Origin: Gammaproteobacteria bacterium
Lineage (GTDB): Bacteria; Pseudomonadota; Gammaproteobacteria; Pseudomonadales; Porticoccaceae
Reading direction: 5' to 3'
Length of the DNA: 64,000 nucleotides
Assembly (NCBI GenBank): GCA_016191205.1
Contig: JACPPB010000026.1
Span: forward strand, 1 to 64,000
Part shown: in pieces, positions 44,216-54,832 of the stretch
How the letters are laid out: every line of letters starts with the position of its first letter
How positions within the stretch are numbered: the stretch's first letter is position 1
Notes under the pieces: model-generated
Seen by the model: the letters and a program-made list of their open reading frames with translations, nothing else
What the model was told of the DNA's origin: nothing
The model's database searches: none
Made by a program: the position numbers and the translations under genes

Positions 44216-46789
44216 TCAGCCGCTGACGAACTCAACCGCGCCATCCCGCAGCCCGGCGCGGATCGTCTCACCCGGGGCAAATTTTCCGGCGAGCATGGCC
44301 TGGGCCAGCGGGTTTTCGATGAGCTGCTGAATCTGCCGCTTCAGGGGCCGCGCACCGTAGACCGGATCGAAACCCGCCTCGCACAGCAAGTCCATCACCG
44401 CGTCGCTCACCTCAAGACCGAACTCGCGTTCCGCCAGACGGCGACGCAGATAGCCGAGCTGGATCTCGGCAATACCTCGAATCTGCTCCCGCGCGAGGGG
44501 ATGAAATACCACCACTTCGTCGATACGGTTGATGAATTCGGGGCGGAAGTGGCTGCCCACCTCGATCATCACCGCCGCCTTCATTTTTTCGTAGTGTTCT
44601 TCACCGGCCAGACGTTGAATGATGTCGGAGCCCAGGTTCGACGTCATCACGATCACCGTGTTGCGGAAATCGACCGTGCGGCCCTGACCATCGGTTAGGC
44701 GGCCGTCGTCGAGTACCTGCAACAGCACGTTGAACACATCGGGATGCGCTTTCTCGACCTCGTCCAGCAGCAGGACCGAATAAGGCCGGCGCCGTACCGC
44801 CTCGGTCAGATAACCGCCCTCTTCGTAGCCGACGTAACCGGGCGGCGCTCCGATCAGGCGCGCCACCGAGTGCTTCTCCATGAATTCCGACATGTCGATG
44901 CGCACCATGGCCTCTTCGGTGTCGAACAGGAATTCGGCCAGCGCCTTGCACAGCTCAGTCTTGCCGACGCCGGTGGGCCCCAGAAACAAAAAGGAACCGT
45001 TCGGGCGATTGGGATCCGAAAGCCCGGCCCGCGAGCGCCGCACGGCGTTGGCGACCGCGACCACGGCTTCCTCCTGGCCCAGCACCCGCCGGTGCAGGGC
45101 ATCCTCCATGCGCAGCAGTTTTTCGCGGTCGCCTTCGAGCATCTTGGCGACCGGAATGCCGGTCCAGCGCGCCACGACTTCCGCGATCTCCTCGTCCGTC
45201 ACCTTGTCGCGCAGCAAGTGCCGCTCCCGGGTCTCGGCTTCGCTGGCCAGAATCAGTTTGCGCTCAAGTTCGGGAATGATGCCGTACTGCAATTCGGACA
45301 TCTTCGACAGATCGCCGCCGCGACGGGCGGCATCAAACTCGTTGCGACGCCTGTCCAGTTCCTCGCGAATCTTGCCCGCTTCCTGCAAGGAAGCTTTTTC
45401 CGCTTTCCAGATTTCTTCGAGATCGGAGTATTCGCGCTCGATCGCGGCGATGTCCGTTTCCAGATCGGCCAGGCGCTGCCGCGACTCCTTGTCTTTTTCC
45501 TTCTTCACCACCTCGCGCTCCATCTTGAGCTGGATCAGACGCCGGTCGAGACGATCCATCTCTTCCGGCTTGTAATCCATTTCCATGCGGATGCGGCTCG
45601 CCGCCTCGTCGATCAGGTCGATGGCCTTGTCCGGCAACTGGCGGTCGGTGATGTAGCGCTGCGAGAGTTTGGCGGCGGCGATGATGGCCGAATCGGTGAT
45701 GCTGACATTGTGGTGTTTTTCGTAGCGCTCCTTGAGGCCGCGCAGGATCGCGATGGTGTCCTCTTCCGAGGGTTCGTCCACCAGCACTTTCTGAAAGCGC
45801 CGCTCCAGGGCCGCGTCCTTCTCGATGTACTGGCGGTACTCGTCGAGCGTGGTGGCGCCGACGCAGTGCAGTTCGCCGCGCGCCAGCGCCGGCTTCAGCA
45901 TGTTGCCGGCATCCATGGAACCTTCGGCCTTGCCGGCGCCGACCATGGTGTGCAGTTCGTCGATGAACAGGATCACCTGACCTTCGGCCTTGCCGAGCTC
46001 GTTGAGCACCGCTTTGAGACGCTCCTCGAACTCGCCGCGAAATTTGGCGCCGGCGATCAGCGTGCCCATGTCGAGGGACAGCACCCGCTTGTTTTTGAGA
46101 CCCTCGGGTACTTCACCGTTGACGATGCGCTGCGCCAGCCCTTCTACAATCGCGGTCTTGCCCACGCCGGGCTCGCCGATCAGCACGGGATTGTTCTTGG
46201 TGCGGCGCTGCAAAACCTGAATGGTGCGGCGGATTTCGTCGTCGCGGCCGATCACCGGATCGAGCTTGCCGGCACGGGCGCGCTCGGTGAGATCGACGGT
46301 GTACTTGTCCAGCGCCTGGCGCTGGCTTTCGGCATCGGCACTTTGCACGGTTTCTCCTCCACGTACCTGGTCGATGACGGCTTTCAACTGCTGCTTGCCG
46401 CCGAATTTGTTGAGCGCCGCTGCCAACGCCCCGCTCTGATCGAAAGCCGCCAGCAGCACGGTTTCCGCCGCGATGAACTGATCGCCCTGCTGCTGCGCCT
46501 GTTTGTCGGCGAGGTTCAGCAACCGCATCAGATCGGGCGAGATAGTGATGTCGCCGGTGGGATTTTTGATCACCGCCAGACGCTGCAACTGGGCTTCCAG
46601 CTCCCCTTCCAGACCCGCGAGATCGAATCCCGCCTGGGACAGCATGGGGCGCACCGAGCCGCCGGACTGGCGCAACAGCGCAATCAGCAGATGAACCGGC
46701 TCAACGGCGGTATGGTCGCGGCCGATGGCAAGCGACTGGGCATCGGCCAGCGCCTGCTGCAATGCGTTGGTGAGGCGATCCTGTCTCAT
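44216..46789 (-). CDS. clpB: ClpB disaggregase
   Basis: An 857-residue AAA+ chaperone: Clp N-domain repeats to about 145, NBD1 with [18 protein letters not shown] near 205, the coiled-coil M-domain near 410-530 and NBD2 with [17 protein letters not shown] near 605. Length matches E. coli ClpB (857). With DnaK it rescues aggregated proteins after heat shock. The start [18 protein letters not shown] is the family start. A sigma-32-like promoter lies at 46820-46847. The long plus-strand ORF over it is a shadow. Confidence 0.97.
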   Translation of the reverse strand: MRQDRLTNALQQALADAQSLAIGRDHTAVEPVHLLIALLRQSGGSVRPMLSQAGFDLAGLEGELEAQLQRLAVIKNPTGDITISPDLMRLLNLADKQAQQQGDQFIAAETVLLAAFDQSGALAAALNKFGGKQQLKAVIDQVRGGETVQSADAESQRQALDKYTVDLTERARAGKLDPVIGRDDEIRRTIQVLQRRTKNNPVLIGEPGVGKTAIVEGLAQRIVNGEVPEGLKNKRVLSLDMGTLIAGAKFRGEFEERLKAVLNELGKAEGQVILFIDELHTMVGAGKAEGSMDAGNMLKPALARGELHCVGATTLDEYRQYIEKDAALERRFQKVLVDEPSEEDTIAILRGLKERYEKHHNVSITDSAIIAAAKLSQRYITDRQLPDKAIDLIDEAASRIRMEMDYKPEEMDRLDRRLIQLKMEREVVKKEKDKESRQRLADLETDIAAIEREYSDLEEIWKAEKASLQEAGKIREELDRRRNEFDAARRGGDLSKMSELQYGIIPELERKLILASEAETRERHLLRDKVTDEEIAEVVARWTGIPVAKMLEGDREKLLRMEDALHRRVLGQEEAVVAVANAVRRSRAGLSDPNRPNGSFLFLGPTGVGKTELCKALAEFLFDTEEAMVRIDMSEFMEKHSVARLIGAPPGYVGYEEGGYLTEAVRRRPYSVLLLDEVEKAHPDVFNVLLQVLDDGRLTDGQGRTVDFRNTVIVMTSNLGSDIIQRLAGEEHYEKMKAAVMIEVGSHFRPEFINRIDEVVVFHPLAREQIRGIAEIQLGYLRRRLAEREFGLEVSDAVMDLLCEAGFDPVYGARPLKRQIQQLIENPLAQAMLAGKFAPGETIRAGLRDGAVEFVSG

Positions 46790-46819
46790 GGTGTCTCCAC
46801 TGGCTTTGAATGACGAGCT

Positions 46820-46847
46820 ATGTTGGGCGCTAGGGCGACAATTTCAA
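46820..46847 (-). promoter_or_regulatory. clpB: Candidate heat-shock (sigma-32) promoter of clpB
   Basis: On the minus strand TTGAAA, 14 bases, then CCCAACAT resembles the sigma-32 consensus CTTGAAA-N11-16-CCCATnT. It lies about 30 bases before the clpB ATG, a normal leader length. Confidence 0.5.
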
Positions 46848-47016
46848 TCACCCCATTCCGTTGGCCCTGCGCAAAATCAACTGCCGCAGCGATACCCGCA
46901 TCGCGCTGGCACCCTTCCCGTCGATGAGCCACACTGTGCCATAGTCCGTGGCTGATCGGGTTCCTGGTACCGGACGGCGGCGTCGGAGAAGTGATTATAA
47001 AGACAAGGCAATCGAT

Positions 47017-47190
47017 ATGGGCGATGTCCTCGCGTTCAAGCCACGCAAACCGCACAAGCTCGGTCTCTGTCAGCATGGCTTCCATGCCTGGGATATCTGC
47101 AAAGAGAAACAATTCGATGTCAAGGCCGGGAAGCTGGTCACCGCGTATCAATGCTCGCGCTGTGGCGCGAAGAAAGTGAAAGCCACCTGA
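47017..47190 (+). CDS. 57-residue zinc-ribbon-like protein
   Basis: A 57-residue protein, MGDVLAFKPRKPHKLGLC then HGFHAWDICKEKQF and YQCSRCGAKK. The paired cysteines CxxC plus the earlier Cys and His suggest a small zinc site. It starts at the ATG at 47017; the longer ORF start is not supported. Small proteins like this are conserved beside clpB-region genes in gammaproteobacteria, with no known role. It is divergent from clpB. Confidence 0.75.
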   Translation: MGDVLAFKPRKPHKLGLCQHGFHAWDICKEKQFDVKAGKLVTAYQCSRCGAKKVKAT

Positions 47191-47346
47191 AGGCGATGTG
47201 CTGCGCCGCACCGTGCAATTTTTCCGCAATGGCGCCGCGCCCGGCGGTGGTGCCGAAGATCCTGTCCCGCACCACGCCGCGAACCGCCGCATGTGCGGCG
47301 CGGCACGCCGGGATCACGCATGGAACACTGCCGCGGAGAAACTGGA

Positions 47347-47928
47347 ATGCCTTCCCTGCCGTACCGCCGCGAAGGCAATGACCTGCTGATCGAAGTGCGC
47401 CTGAACGCGGTGCGGCAACTGTTCAACACACTCGATCCCTCACCGTTCCACGAAAAGGATCTGGATAGCGCCGCCGAGCACTACCTGGTAAGCGCGGTGG
47501 AGGAATTGCCCGCGGATGCGGCTTTCAAAGTGGTGATTCACCTGCCGGCGACAGAACTGGCCACCGGGCAGGCCCGGCAGCTGCCGGAAGCCATCCACAA
47601 CTATTTCGCGTGGCAGGCGAGCGAAGCCCGGCGGCGCTTGCGCGGTCACTTGCGCGAGGCCCGGGACGCACTCGTTATGGGCGCGCTTTTTCTCGCCCTC
47701 TGCGTGACGATCAGCACCTTTGTCGGTAGCCACTTGGCAGGATTGTTGGCCGACTTCCTTCGCGAAGGCACCCTGATCATCGGCTGGGTGGCGCTGTGGC
47801 GGCCGGTGGATCTCTTTCTGTACGCCTGGCGTCCGCTGCGGCGCCAGCGGCGCAATCTGGAGCGCATCGCCGGCGCGCCCGTGGAACTGCGGTCGGACGA
47901 CCGGCTGAGCGTCAGAACATCGAGCTAA
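47347..47928 (+). CDS. Membrane protein of unknown function
   Basis: A 193-residue protein. After an alpha-beta N-terminal half (DLLIEVRLNAVRQLFNTLDPSPFHEKDLD) come two hydrophobic stretches near residues 105-125 (ALVMGALFLALCVTISTFVG) and 133-155 and a basic C-terminus. The ATG at 47347 has GGAG about 8 bases upstream. I do not recognise a family. It is likely in the inner membrane with a cytoplasmic N-terminal domain. It converges on the nuclease gene with a 4-base overlap. Confidence 0.7.
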   Translation: MPSLPYRREGNDLLIEVRLNAVRQLFNTLDPSPFHEKDLDSAAEHYLVSAVEELPADAAFKVVIHLPATELATGQARQLPEAIHNYFAWQASEARRRLRGHLREARDALVMGALFLALCVTISTFVGSHLAGLLADFLREGTLIIGWVALWRPVDLFLYAWRPLRRQRRNLERIAGAPVELRSDDRLSVRTSS

Positions 47929-48737
47929 GAGGCAGGGGCGAGCACGGCGTCCGGCGTCGGCAGCCTCATACGCCAGTCGCCTCGCTTCCCTCGATAGACC
48001 CAACCGCGCACTTCGACCGCCCGCCCGCGCCAGGCGGCGAGCATCTGTCGTTCCCAGTACTGCTGGTGTTCAGGGTAGATCACGGCGCGGAAACCGCCCT
48101 CGAACTCGATCCACCAGGTAGCGCCGAACAGAACCCGCTCGACCCGCCCGCGGACCCGCTGATAACCGCCGTGCGTGATCGCCGTGCTGGCCGTCGGACC
48201 CGCTGCGGACGGACTCCACAAGCCGAGATGTGCCGTGCGCGCAGTGCGCTCGGCGGCGCTCAGACACTCCGTCAAGGCCATATTGGGCGGTATGACCACC
48301 TGATAGGCGAGACCCTGACGCAGCAATTCCAGTTCGAGGTTGCGCCCATCGCTGCTGACATGGGCGAGCAGGCGGCCGTAGTGGTCAAGCCGTTCGAGAT
48401 CGACATGCAGGGTGACGGCGGCAACCGTGCGGCCGGTGCGATGATCGGCGCCGAGCAACTGTTCGAGCGCCGCCTTGGCAGTGCGCGCCAGCGGCTCAGC
48501 GGGCGCGCCCTCATGACCGAGTTCCGGGGCATTGATCCCCAGCATCCGCACATGGCGCCCGTCGGCAAGTACCAGGGTATCGCCGTCGATCACCCGCGCC
48601 ACCCGGGCCGTCTCGCCGGGCCCGGGCAGCTCGCACGCCGCTGCGTCCGCGCGGCTCGGACCGGCTGCCAACACCATGGCGACCACAACGAAAAACGCGC
48701 CCGAGGAAAATTCCCCGAGCGCGCCGCGAACGTTCAT
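47925..48737 (-). CDS. Exported staphylococcal-nuclease-like thermonuclease
   Basis: A 270-residue protein with a signal peptide (FFVVVAMVLAAGPSRADA) and an SNase-type OB fold: ARVIDGDTLVLADGRHVRMLGINAPELG carries the Asp and Arg of the active site, and LDHYGRLLAHVSSDGRNL the second part. The C-terminal extension includes a second OB-like stretch (RVRGRVERVLFGATWWIEFE). The start at 48737 precedes the signal peptide. It degrades DNA or RNA outside the cytoplasm using Ca2+. It lies 14 bases before rpmE on the same strand. Confidence 0.85.
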   Translation of the reverse strand: MNVRGALGEFSSGAFFVVVAMVLAAGPSRADAAACELPGPGETARVARVIDGDTLVLADGRHVRMLGINAPELGHEGAPAEPLARTAKAALEQLLGADHRTGRTVAAVTLHVDLERLDHYGRLLAHVSSDGRNLELELLRQGLAYQVVIPPNMALTECLSAAERTARTAHLGLWSPSAAGPTASTAITHGGYQRVRGRVERVLFGATWWIEFEGGFRAVIYPEHQQYWERQMLAAWRGRAVEVRGWVYRGKRGDWRMRLPTPDAVLAPAS

Positions 48738-48751
48738 CTGATTTGGTAGGG

Positions 48752-48964
48752 CTATTTTGCCGCCGTGACACCGAAGCGCTTGTTGAAGCGATCGATACGA
48801 CCACCGGCATCGGCACTCTTCTGCTTGCCCGTATAGAACGGGTGGCAGGCCGAGCACACATCGAGATGGATATTCTCGGTGGACGTGGAGCCGACCACGA
48901 CCACGTTGCCGCAACTGCACGTCGCGGTGAGCTTGCCGTAAGGGGGATGAATTTCTGCTTTCAT
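48752..48964 (-). CDS. rpmE: Ribosomal protein L31, zinc form
   Basis: A 70-residue L31: [20 protein letters not shown], then [16 protein letters not shown] and RFNKRFG. The CxC and CxxC cysteines mark the zinc-binding C+ type. The ATG at 48964 starts the family sequence; the longer frame to 49000 is not used. It is part of the large ribosomal subunit and is divergent from priA. Confidence 0.95.
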   Translation of the reverse strand: MKAEIHPPYGKLTATCSCGNVVVVGSTSTENIHLDVCSACHPFYTGKQKSADAGGRIDRFNKRFGVTAAK

Positions 48965-49140
48965 GGGATTGTCTCTCGGACGTGACTTGCGTGCCGCCAC
49001 CCGGTCAATTACCTTGCCGCACCGGGTACCGCGCGCTCCGTGCCTGTGGGAGGGCGCATACTACCAGAAAGCGACTTTCGTTCAAGGCGCAAGCTGGCGC
49101 TCAAGGCGCAAGCCCGTCACGCATCAGGCAAACTCCGCGC

Positions 49141-51336
49141 ATGGCTCCACCCTTTTGCTATCGAATTGCGGTTCCCTCGCCGTTGCGGCGCCTGTTCGAT
49201 TACCTGCCTCCGGCAACCCCTGGTGACACCCTCAAGCCCGGCACCCGGGTACGGGTACCATTCGGAAAACGCGAGCTGACCGGGTTGATCATCGCAACGG
49301 CACACGCCAGCGAGCTGGCCGTGGCGCAGTTACGGTCTGTCACCGCGGTGCTGGATTCCGAACCCCTGCTCCCCGATGAACTGCTGACCCTCGCGCTCTG
49401 GGCCGCCGACTATTACCAGTGCCCCATCGGGGAGGCGCTCGCCGCGATTCTGCCGGGGCCGCTGCGCCACGGCGAGCCGCTCCCGGAGACCGGCACTTGG
49501 CACTGGCAACTCAGCCCCCGCGCGCTGGGACTGCCGGACACCGCGCTGGCACGTGCACCGCGCCGACAACAATTGTTGGCACTGCTGCGGGACGGGCCAC
49601 GTTCGGCGGCATACCTGAAAAGCGCGGGTATTCCGGCCACGGCGATCCGCGCCCTCGCCGATGACGGCCTGATCGAGCGCGTGCGCACTCACCCGGCGAC
49701 CGCGCCGGTGGCAGACGTGCTGCTCGCCGAAACACCGCCATCCCTGCATCCCGATCAGACACGCGCCCTCGCCGCCATCGCGCTGCACGGCTATCACGCC
49801 TACCTGCTGCACGGCGACACCGGGACCGGCAAGACCGAGGTTTATCTGCGCGCCATCGCGCAGGTGCTCCGCCAGGGACGCCAGGCGCTGGTGCTGGTGC
49901 CCGAGATCGGCCTGACACCCCAAACACTATCGCGGTTCAAGCAGCGCTTTCATTGCACGATCGCGGTGCTGCATTCCGGGCTCAGCGGCGGCGAGCGCGC
50001 CCGCGCCTGGGCGCAGGCCCGCGACGGCAGCGCCGGCATTGTGATCGGCACCCGCTCGGCGGTGTTCGTGCCCCTGCGCGCGCCGGGCATCCTCATCGTC
50101 GATGAGGAGCACGATCTCTCGTTCAAACAACAGGACGGCTTTCGCTATTCGGCTCGCGATGTCGCGGTCATGCGCGCGCGCAGCGCGGATATTCCCCTCG
50201 TGCTGGGCTCGGCCACACCTTCGCTGGAAAGCTTCCACAACGCCCGTGCCGGTCGCTACCGCCTGCTGCGGCTGAGCGGGCGGCCCGGCGATCGGGCCGC
50301 GCCGGATTGGCAACTGCTGGATCTGCGGCGCGGGCGACTGAACGAAGGTATTTCCGCGCCCGCGGTCCAGGCCATCGGCACGGCACTCGCGGGCGGCCAC
50401 CAGGTGCTGGTCTTCATCAATCGTCGCGGCTACGCAGCCGCGCTGCTCTGCCACGATTGTGCGTGGATCGCGCGCTGTCCCCACTGTGAAACCCGGCTCA
50501 CCGTCCACATGACCTCGCGGCGGCTCATCTGCCACCACTGTGAATTCCGCCGGTCGCTGCCGGCGCTGTGTCCAGGCTGTGCCAGCGCCAACCTCCAACC
50601 GCTGGGTCAGGGCACGGAAAAAACCGAGCTGATCCTGGAAAATCTGTTTCCCGGCGTGCCCGTCATGCGCGTCGACCGGGATTCGACCCGGCGCAAAAAT
50701 GCCTTGAACGAACTGTTCGACCGGCTCCACGAAGGCGCTCCCTGCATCCTGGTGGGCACGCAAATGCTCGCCAAGGGGCATCATTTCCCGGGAGTCACGC
50801 TGGCGGTGATCCTCAGCGCCGACGACGGTCTGATGAGCCCGGATTTTCGCGGCGGCGAGCGCATGGGGCAGTTGCTGACCCAAGTGGCGGGCCGCGCCGG
50901 GCGCGGCGAGCATCCCGGCACCGTGCTCGTGCAGAGTCACTACTGCGACCATCCGCTGATCGCGACCCTGATGCGGCAGGGCTATAGCGCGTTTGCCGAG
51001 CAACTGCTGGAGGAACGCGCTGCCACGGGAATGCCGCCCTTTCGCGCGCTCGCCCTGCTGCGGGCCGAAGCGCGCGATCCCCGCCATGCCGAAGCGCTGT
51101 TGACGGCAGCGCGGCAGGCGGGAGAAGCACTGGGTCAGCCGGTATATTTTCTGGGCCCACTGCCGGCGCCGCTGGAAAAGCGCGGGGGTCGCTACCGCTT
51201 TCAGCTCAGTCTCAACGCCGGCAACCGGGCCACGCTCCAGCGGTTGCTGACGCCGCTGGCGCTGTTGCTGGAGACCCTGCCCGCGGCGCGCGGGGTGCGC
51301 TGGAGCATCGACATGGATCCCCAGGAAATGCTGTGA
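49141..51336 (+). CDS. priA: Primosomal helicase PriA
   Basis: A 731-residue helicase. The N-terminal 3' DNA-binding domain starts FCYRIAVPSPLRRLFDYLPP; Walker A is LLHGDTGTGKTEVYLRAI, the DEAH-like box VDEEHDLSFKQQDGFRYSAR, and eight cysteines follow in two zinc-binding groups (LLCHDCAWIARCPHC, LICHHCEFRRSLPALCPGC). PriA restarts stalled replication forks. The ATG at 49141 starts the conserved N-terminus. Length matches E. coli (732). Confidence 0.97.
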   Translation: MAPPFCYRIAVPSPLRRLFDYLPPATPGDTLKPGTRVRVPFGKRELTGLIIATAHASELAVAQLRSVTAVLDSEPLLPDELLTLALWAADYYQCPIGEALAAILPGPLRHGEPLPETGTWHWQLSPRALGLPDTALARAPRRQQLLALLRDGPRSAAYLKSAGIPATAIRALADDGLIERVRTHPATAPVADVLLAETPPSLHPDQTRALAAIALHGYHAYLLHGDTGTGKTEVYLRAIAQVLRQGRQALVLVPEIGLTPQTLSRFKQRFHCTIAVLHSGLSGGERARAWAQARDGSAGIVIGTRSAVFVPLRAPGILIVDEEHDLSFKQQDGFRYSARDVAVMRARSADIPLVLGSATPSLESFHNARAGRYRLLRLSGRPGDRAAPDWQLLDLRRGRLNEGISAPAVQAIGTALAGGHQVLVFINRRGYAAALLCHDCAWIARCPHCETRLTVHMTSRRLICHHCEFRRSLPALCPGCASANLQPLGQGTEKTELILENLFPGVPVMRVDRDSTRRKNALNELFDRLHEGAPCILVGTQMLAKGHHFPGVTLAVILSADDGLMSPDFRGGERMGQLLTQVAGRAGRGEHPGTVLVQSHYCDHPLIATLMRQGYSAFAEQLLEERAATGMPPFRALALLRAEARDPRHAEALLTAARQAGEALGQPVYFLGPLPAPLEKRGGRYRFQLSLNAGNRATLQRLLTPLALLLETLPAARGVRWSIDMDPQEML

Positions 51337-51383
51337 GTCCGGCTGCGCAAATCAGCGCACTCAAACAGCCGGATAACGCCAGA

Positions 51384-52775
51384 TTATTTGCCTTTGTGGA
51401 AACTGAACGCGCGCCGCTTCTTCGCAATTTGGCGCGGCGTCAATTCATTCTTGCGGCCGGCGAAGGGGTTCACCGTGGATTTCAGCTCGATGCGCACCGG
51501 CGTGCCGTGCAGATCCAGTTCGCGCCGATAGGTTTTTTCGAGGTAGCGGACATAGTGGTCCGGCAGGGCTTCGACCTGATTGCCGTGAATCACGATCAGC
51601 GGCGGATTGCGTCCGCCCGGATGGGCGAAGCGCGGCTTGACGCGGCGCCCGCGCACCATCGGCGGCGGGTGGGTCGCCACCGCATCCTTGAGAATGCGCG
51701 TCAGGCGATTGGTGCTGTATTTGTCGGTGGCGGCCGCATGGGCCTTCTGGATCGAGGGATACAGATTGCCCACGGCGCTGCCGTGCAGCGCGGAAATGAA
51801 ATGGATATCGACAAAATCGGCGAAGCGCAGGCGGCGCTCCAGTTCGCGTTTCACCCAGTCGCGCTGATCCACCTCGAGTCCGTCCCACTTGTTGACCGCG
51901 ATGACGAGGGCACGGCCCGCCTCGATGCAATAGCCCAGCAGGTGTAGATCCTGATCGACCAGTCCCTCGCTGGCGTCGACCATCAGGATGGTGACATGGG
52001 CATCGTCGATGGCTTTCAGGGTTTTCACGATGGAAAATTTCTCCACCGCCTGATCGATGCTCTTGCGGCGCCGGACACCGGCGGTATCGATCAGGGTATA
52101 GGCCCGACCGCCGCGCTCGTAGTCGATATAGATGCTGTCGCGCGTGGTGCCGGGCTGGTCGAACACCACGACCCGCTCTTCGCCGAGCAGGCGGTTCACC
52201 AGGGTGGACTTGCCGACATTCGGCCGCCCCACCACCGCCACCCGGATGCTGGACGCCGCGATCGGGAGCGCATCCGGCGGCGTCTCCGGCAGCGCGGCCA
52301 TTACCGCGGTCAGCAACGCATTGACGCCCCGCCCCTGGGTAGCGGTCACCGGAAACACCTGTGCGAAACCGAGGCGATGGAACTCGGCCAGTACTACATC
52401 GGGATTGGTGCCGTCGATCTTGTTGGCGGCGAGAAACACCGTGGCGGAACGCTGGCGCAGGCGACGCGCCACGTCTTCATCGATGCCGGTCAGGCCATCG
52501 TGGCTGTCCACCATGAAAATGATGACATCGGCTTCGTCCACGGCGCGAAACGACTGCTCCGCCATGGCGCTGTCGATGCCTTCCTCACGGCCGGTGATAC
52601 CGCCGGTATCGATCACCACGAACCGGCGACCGGCGAAATGCGCCTCGCCGTACTGGCGATCGCGGGTCAGCCCGGGAAAATCGGCAACCAGCGCCTCGCG
52701 CGAACGCGTCAGTCGGTTGAAAAGGGTTGATTTGCCGACGTTGGGACGGCCTACCAGAGCGACGACGGGGAGCAT
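51384..52775 (-). CDS. der: Ribosome-assembly GTPase Der (EngA)
   Basis: A 463-residue protein with two GTPase domains (VALVGRPNVGKSTLFNRLT near residue 7 and VAVVGRPNVGKSTLVNRLL near 182), each with NKxD (AANKID, AVNKWDG) and a C-terminal KH-like domain. Der assembles the 50S subunit. It follows bamB on the same strand, as is usual in gammaproteobacteria. Confidence 0.97.
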   Translation of the reverse strand: MLPVVALVGRPNVGKSTLFNRLTRSREALVADFPGLTRDRQYGEAHFAGRRFVVIDTGGITGREEGIDSAMAEQSFRAVDEADVIIFMVDSHDGLTGIDEDVARRLRQRSATVFLAANKIDGTNPDVVLAEFHRLGFAQVFPVTATQGRGVNALLTAVMAALPETPPDALPIAASSIRVAVVGRPNVGKSTLVNRLLGEERVVVFDQPGTTRDSIYIDYERGGRAYTLIDTAGVRRRKSIDQAVEKFSIVKTLKAIDDAHVTILMVDASEGLVDQDLHLLGYCIEAGRALVIAVNKWDGLEVDQRDWVKRELERRLRFADFVDIHFISALHGSAVGNLYPSIQKAHAAATDKYSTNRLTRILKDAVATHPPPMVRGRRVKPRFAHPGGRNPPLIVIHGNQVEALPDHYVRYLEKTYRRELDLHGTPVRIELKSTVNPFAGRKNELTPRQIAKKRRAFSFHKGK

Positions 52776-52846
52776 GATTCAGGACAGAATGCGGCGCCCG
52801 GGGCGCGGACGTCGCATTCTACTCCTTACCCGGTCGCCGCGCCCGT

Positions 52847-54097
52847 TCAGTCCGAGCGCAGCCCATAGGCGGTCAGGTCGCCGCTGTTATCGAGCACATA
52901 GAGCCGCTCGCCATCGCTGGCCAGCGACGTACTGACACCGTCGCCATCCACTTTGACGCGGCCGACGATGCGGCCATCAGCCTGTGACAACAGATGCAGG
53001 TAACCTTCGACATCCGCCACCGCCACCACGTCGCCTATTGCTTGCGGCGCAGTGAGATTGCGCAGCCGCAGGTCGCGGTTGACCCACAGTTCCTGGCCGC
53101 CGGTAGCGCGCAGCGCGATCACCTGATCTTCGGCGCCGACGACGTAGAGCTGGTTGGTGCCGAGCGACGGGGCGCGATGACTCGACGCATCGCGTGCCCA
53201 GAGTTCGCGTCCGGTGCCCCGACTATAGGCCGCGACGCGGCCCTGGTAACTGACCGCGTACAGGATGTCGCCACCCAGCACCGCCGTATTCACATCCACC
53301 ATGCGTTCAAGCTCGGTGCGCCCGCTGGGCAGGGCGACACGCGCCTCCCACACGACCGTACCGCTGGCGGCGTCGAACGCCACCAGCTTGCCATTGGCGA
53401 AGCCGACGACCGCCATCGTCTCCGCCATCACGGGCGCCGCCGTGGCGCGCAGGGTAAGCAGCGGGCGATCGCCCTCGTAGATCCACAGCTGTTTTCCGGT
53501 CTGCACCGAAAATCCGAGCACCTTGGCGTCCTGCGTCTGTACCACCACCACATCGGCGTTGGCCGCCGGCGGCGCGAGCATCTCGCTGGACAGCGCCACG
53601 CGCCAGGCTTCTTCACCGCTGTCCGCGCGCAGGGCAACCAGATCGCCTTCGACCGTACCGACCAGCACCAGGCCGCCGCCCACCCCGACACCGCCGGTCA
53701 GCGGCATGTCGATATCGGTGCGCCAGCGACGCTCGCCCTTGGCGGCATCAGCCGCCATCACTCGACCATCCCGACTCGCGGCATAGACCACGCCATCGAC
53801 GACGACCGGGACCAGGGTGGCATCCTGCGGCTCCTGCCCCTTGCCAACCCCGAGACTCCACAGGCGCTTGAGATCAACGCTGGCCTCGATTTTTTTGAGG
53901 TCGTTCGGCTCGCCCGCTTTCTTTTCCTTTTTTTTCTGCTCTTTCTTCTGTTTGTCAGTCAGTTCCTGGGCCTCGCCGGCAGCCGCATCCGCGCCGGTCG
54001 CCACGGGCTCCGCCTCATCCTTGCCCCAGAACTTCAGACTGCTGCAGCCGGACAGGAGCAGCGCTGCGAGCGTCAACGATACGAAAATCCGCTTCAC
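52847..54097 (-). CDS. bamB: Outer membrane assembly lipoprotein BamB
   Basis: A 416-residue lipoprotein (lipobox LLSGCSSLKFWG) with an eight-bladed beta-propeller of PQQ-like repeats such as DGVVYAASRDGRVMAADAAKG and GDILYAVSYQGRVAAYSRGTG. A charged Lys/Glu-rich stretch (about 45-65) precedes the propeller. BamB scaffolds BAM-mediated beta-barrel insertion. Its start overlaps the yfgM stop by ATGA and it precedes der. Confidence 0.95.
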   Translation of the reverse strand: MKRIFVSLTLAALLLSGCSSLKFWGKDEAEPVATGADAAAGEAQELTDKQKKEQKKKEKKAGEPNDLKKIEASVDLKRLWSLGVGKGQEPQDATLVPVVVDGVVYAASRDGRVMAADAAKGERRWRTDIDMPLTGGVGVGGGLVLVGTVEGDLVALRADSGEEAWRVALSSEMLAPPAANADVVVVQTQDAKVLGFSVQTGKQLWIYEGDRPLLTLRATAAPVMAETMAVVGFANGKLVAFDAASGTVVWEARVALPSGRTELERMVDVNTAVLGGDILYAVSYQGRVAAYSRGTGRELWARDASSHRAPSLGTNQLYVVGAEDQVIALRATGGQELWVNRDLRLRNLTAPQAIGDVVAVADVEGYLHLLSQADGRIVGRVKVDGDGVSTSLASDGERLYVLDNSGDLTAYGLRSD

Positions 54098-54795
54098 GGC
54101 GTCGCCTCCTGGGCGGCAACCTGCGCGGGTTGCACCTGATTGAGTTTGATTTCGAGCAGGGATTTCAGCACCCCATCGCGGGCATCGAGATGCTCCAGCG
54201 CGGTCTGATAATCGGCGCGCGCAGCATCGGTTTCACCGCGCAGGAACCGGATATCGCCCCGTGCTTCCGCAAATAGCCCAACCATGGCCTCGGGCACCTT
54301 GTTGCCGGGCAGATTGGCATCCGCCATGGACAGGGCTTCGTCGTATTTTTCCTGGGCGGTCAGTACCCTTGCCAGGCGCAGCCGGGCAATCTGGGCAAGC
54401 TCTTTGTCATGACTCTCCTGCATGACCGCCCGCAGCTCCGTGGCGGCGGCATCCAGATCGTCCCGGGCGACCGCCAGCCGCGCGAGCAGCAACCCCGCGA
54501 GCGCGGCGTACTGAGTGCGGCCGTAATCGGTCTTGAGCTTCTGTGCCGCCGCGGCCATGGCATCGAGACGCTTCGGCTCCATATCCTGGAGCGCGGCGCT
54601 GGTGACTCCCGCCATCATTTCCTCATAAATCACGGACGCGGCTTCGGCCGTGCGCGCGCGCGCTCCCTGCCACTGTTGCCAGCCGAACCAGCCCCCGACC
54701 ACCAGCGTGAGCGCCAGCGCCACCGGTGCTCCGTACTGTTTCCACCAGCGCCGCAGCGCATCCAGTTGTTCCTGATCGGCGTGATGATCGGCCAT
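54094..54795 (-). CDS. YfgM-type tetratricopeptide membrane protein
   Basis: A 233-residue protein with a cytoplasmic N-terminus (MADHHADQEQLDALRRWWKQYG), one membrane helix (APVALALTLVVGGWFGWQQW) and periplasmic TPR-like helices. YfgM associates with the PpiD chaperone at the Sec translocon. It overlaps bamB by 4 bases and follows hisS, the usual gammaproteobacterial order. Confidence 0.92.
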   Translation of the reverse strand: MADHHADQEQLDALRRWWKQYGAPVALALTLVVGGWFGWQQWQGARARTAEAASVIYEEMMAGVTSAALQDMEPKRLDAMAAAAQKLKTDYGRTQYAALAGLLLARLAVARDDLDAAATELRAVMQESHDKELAQIARLRLARVLTAQEKYDEALSMADANLPGNKVPEAMVGLFAEARGDIRFLRGETDAARADYQTALEHLDARDGVLKSLLEIKLNQVQPAQVAAQEATP

Positions 54796-54832
54796 GGTTT
54801 GCTCTTGGTTCAGTTGATGTTCAGGTGGAAAG

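Noticed and set aside
44744-46813. A 689-residue plus-strand ORF across clpB
   Set aside because: Antisense shadow of clpB; its composition and lack of motifs show it is not a gene.
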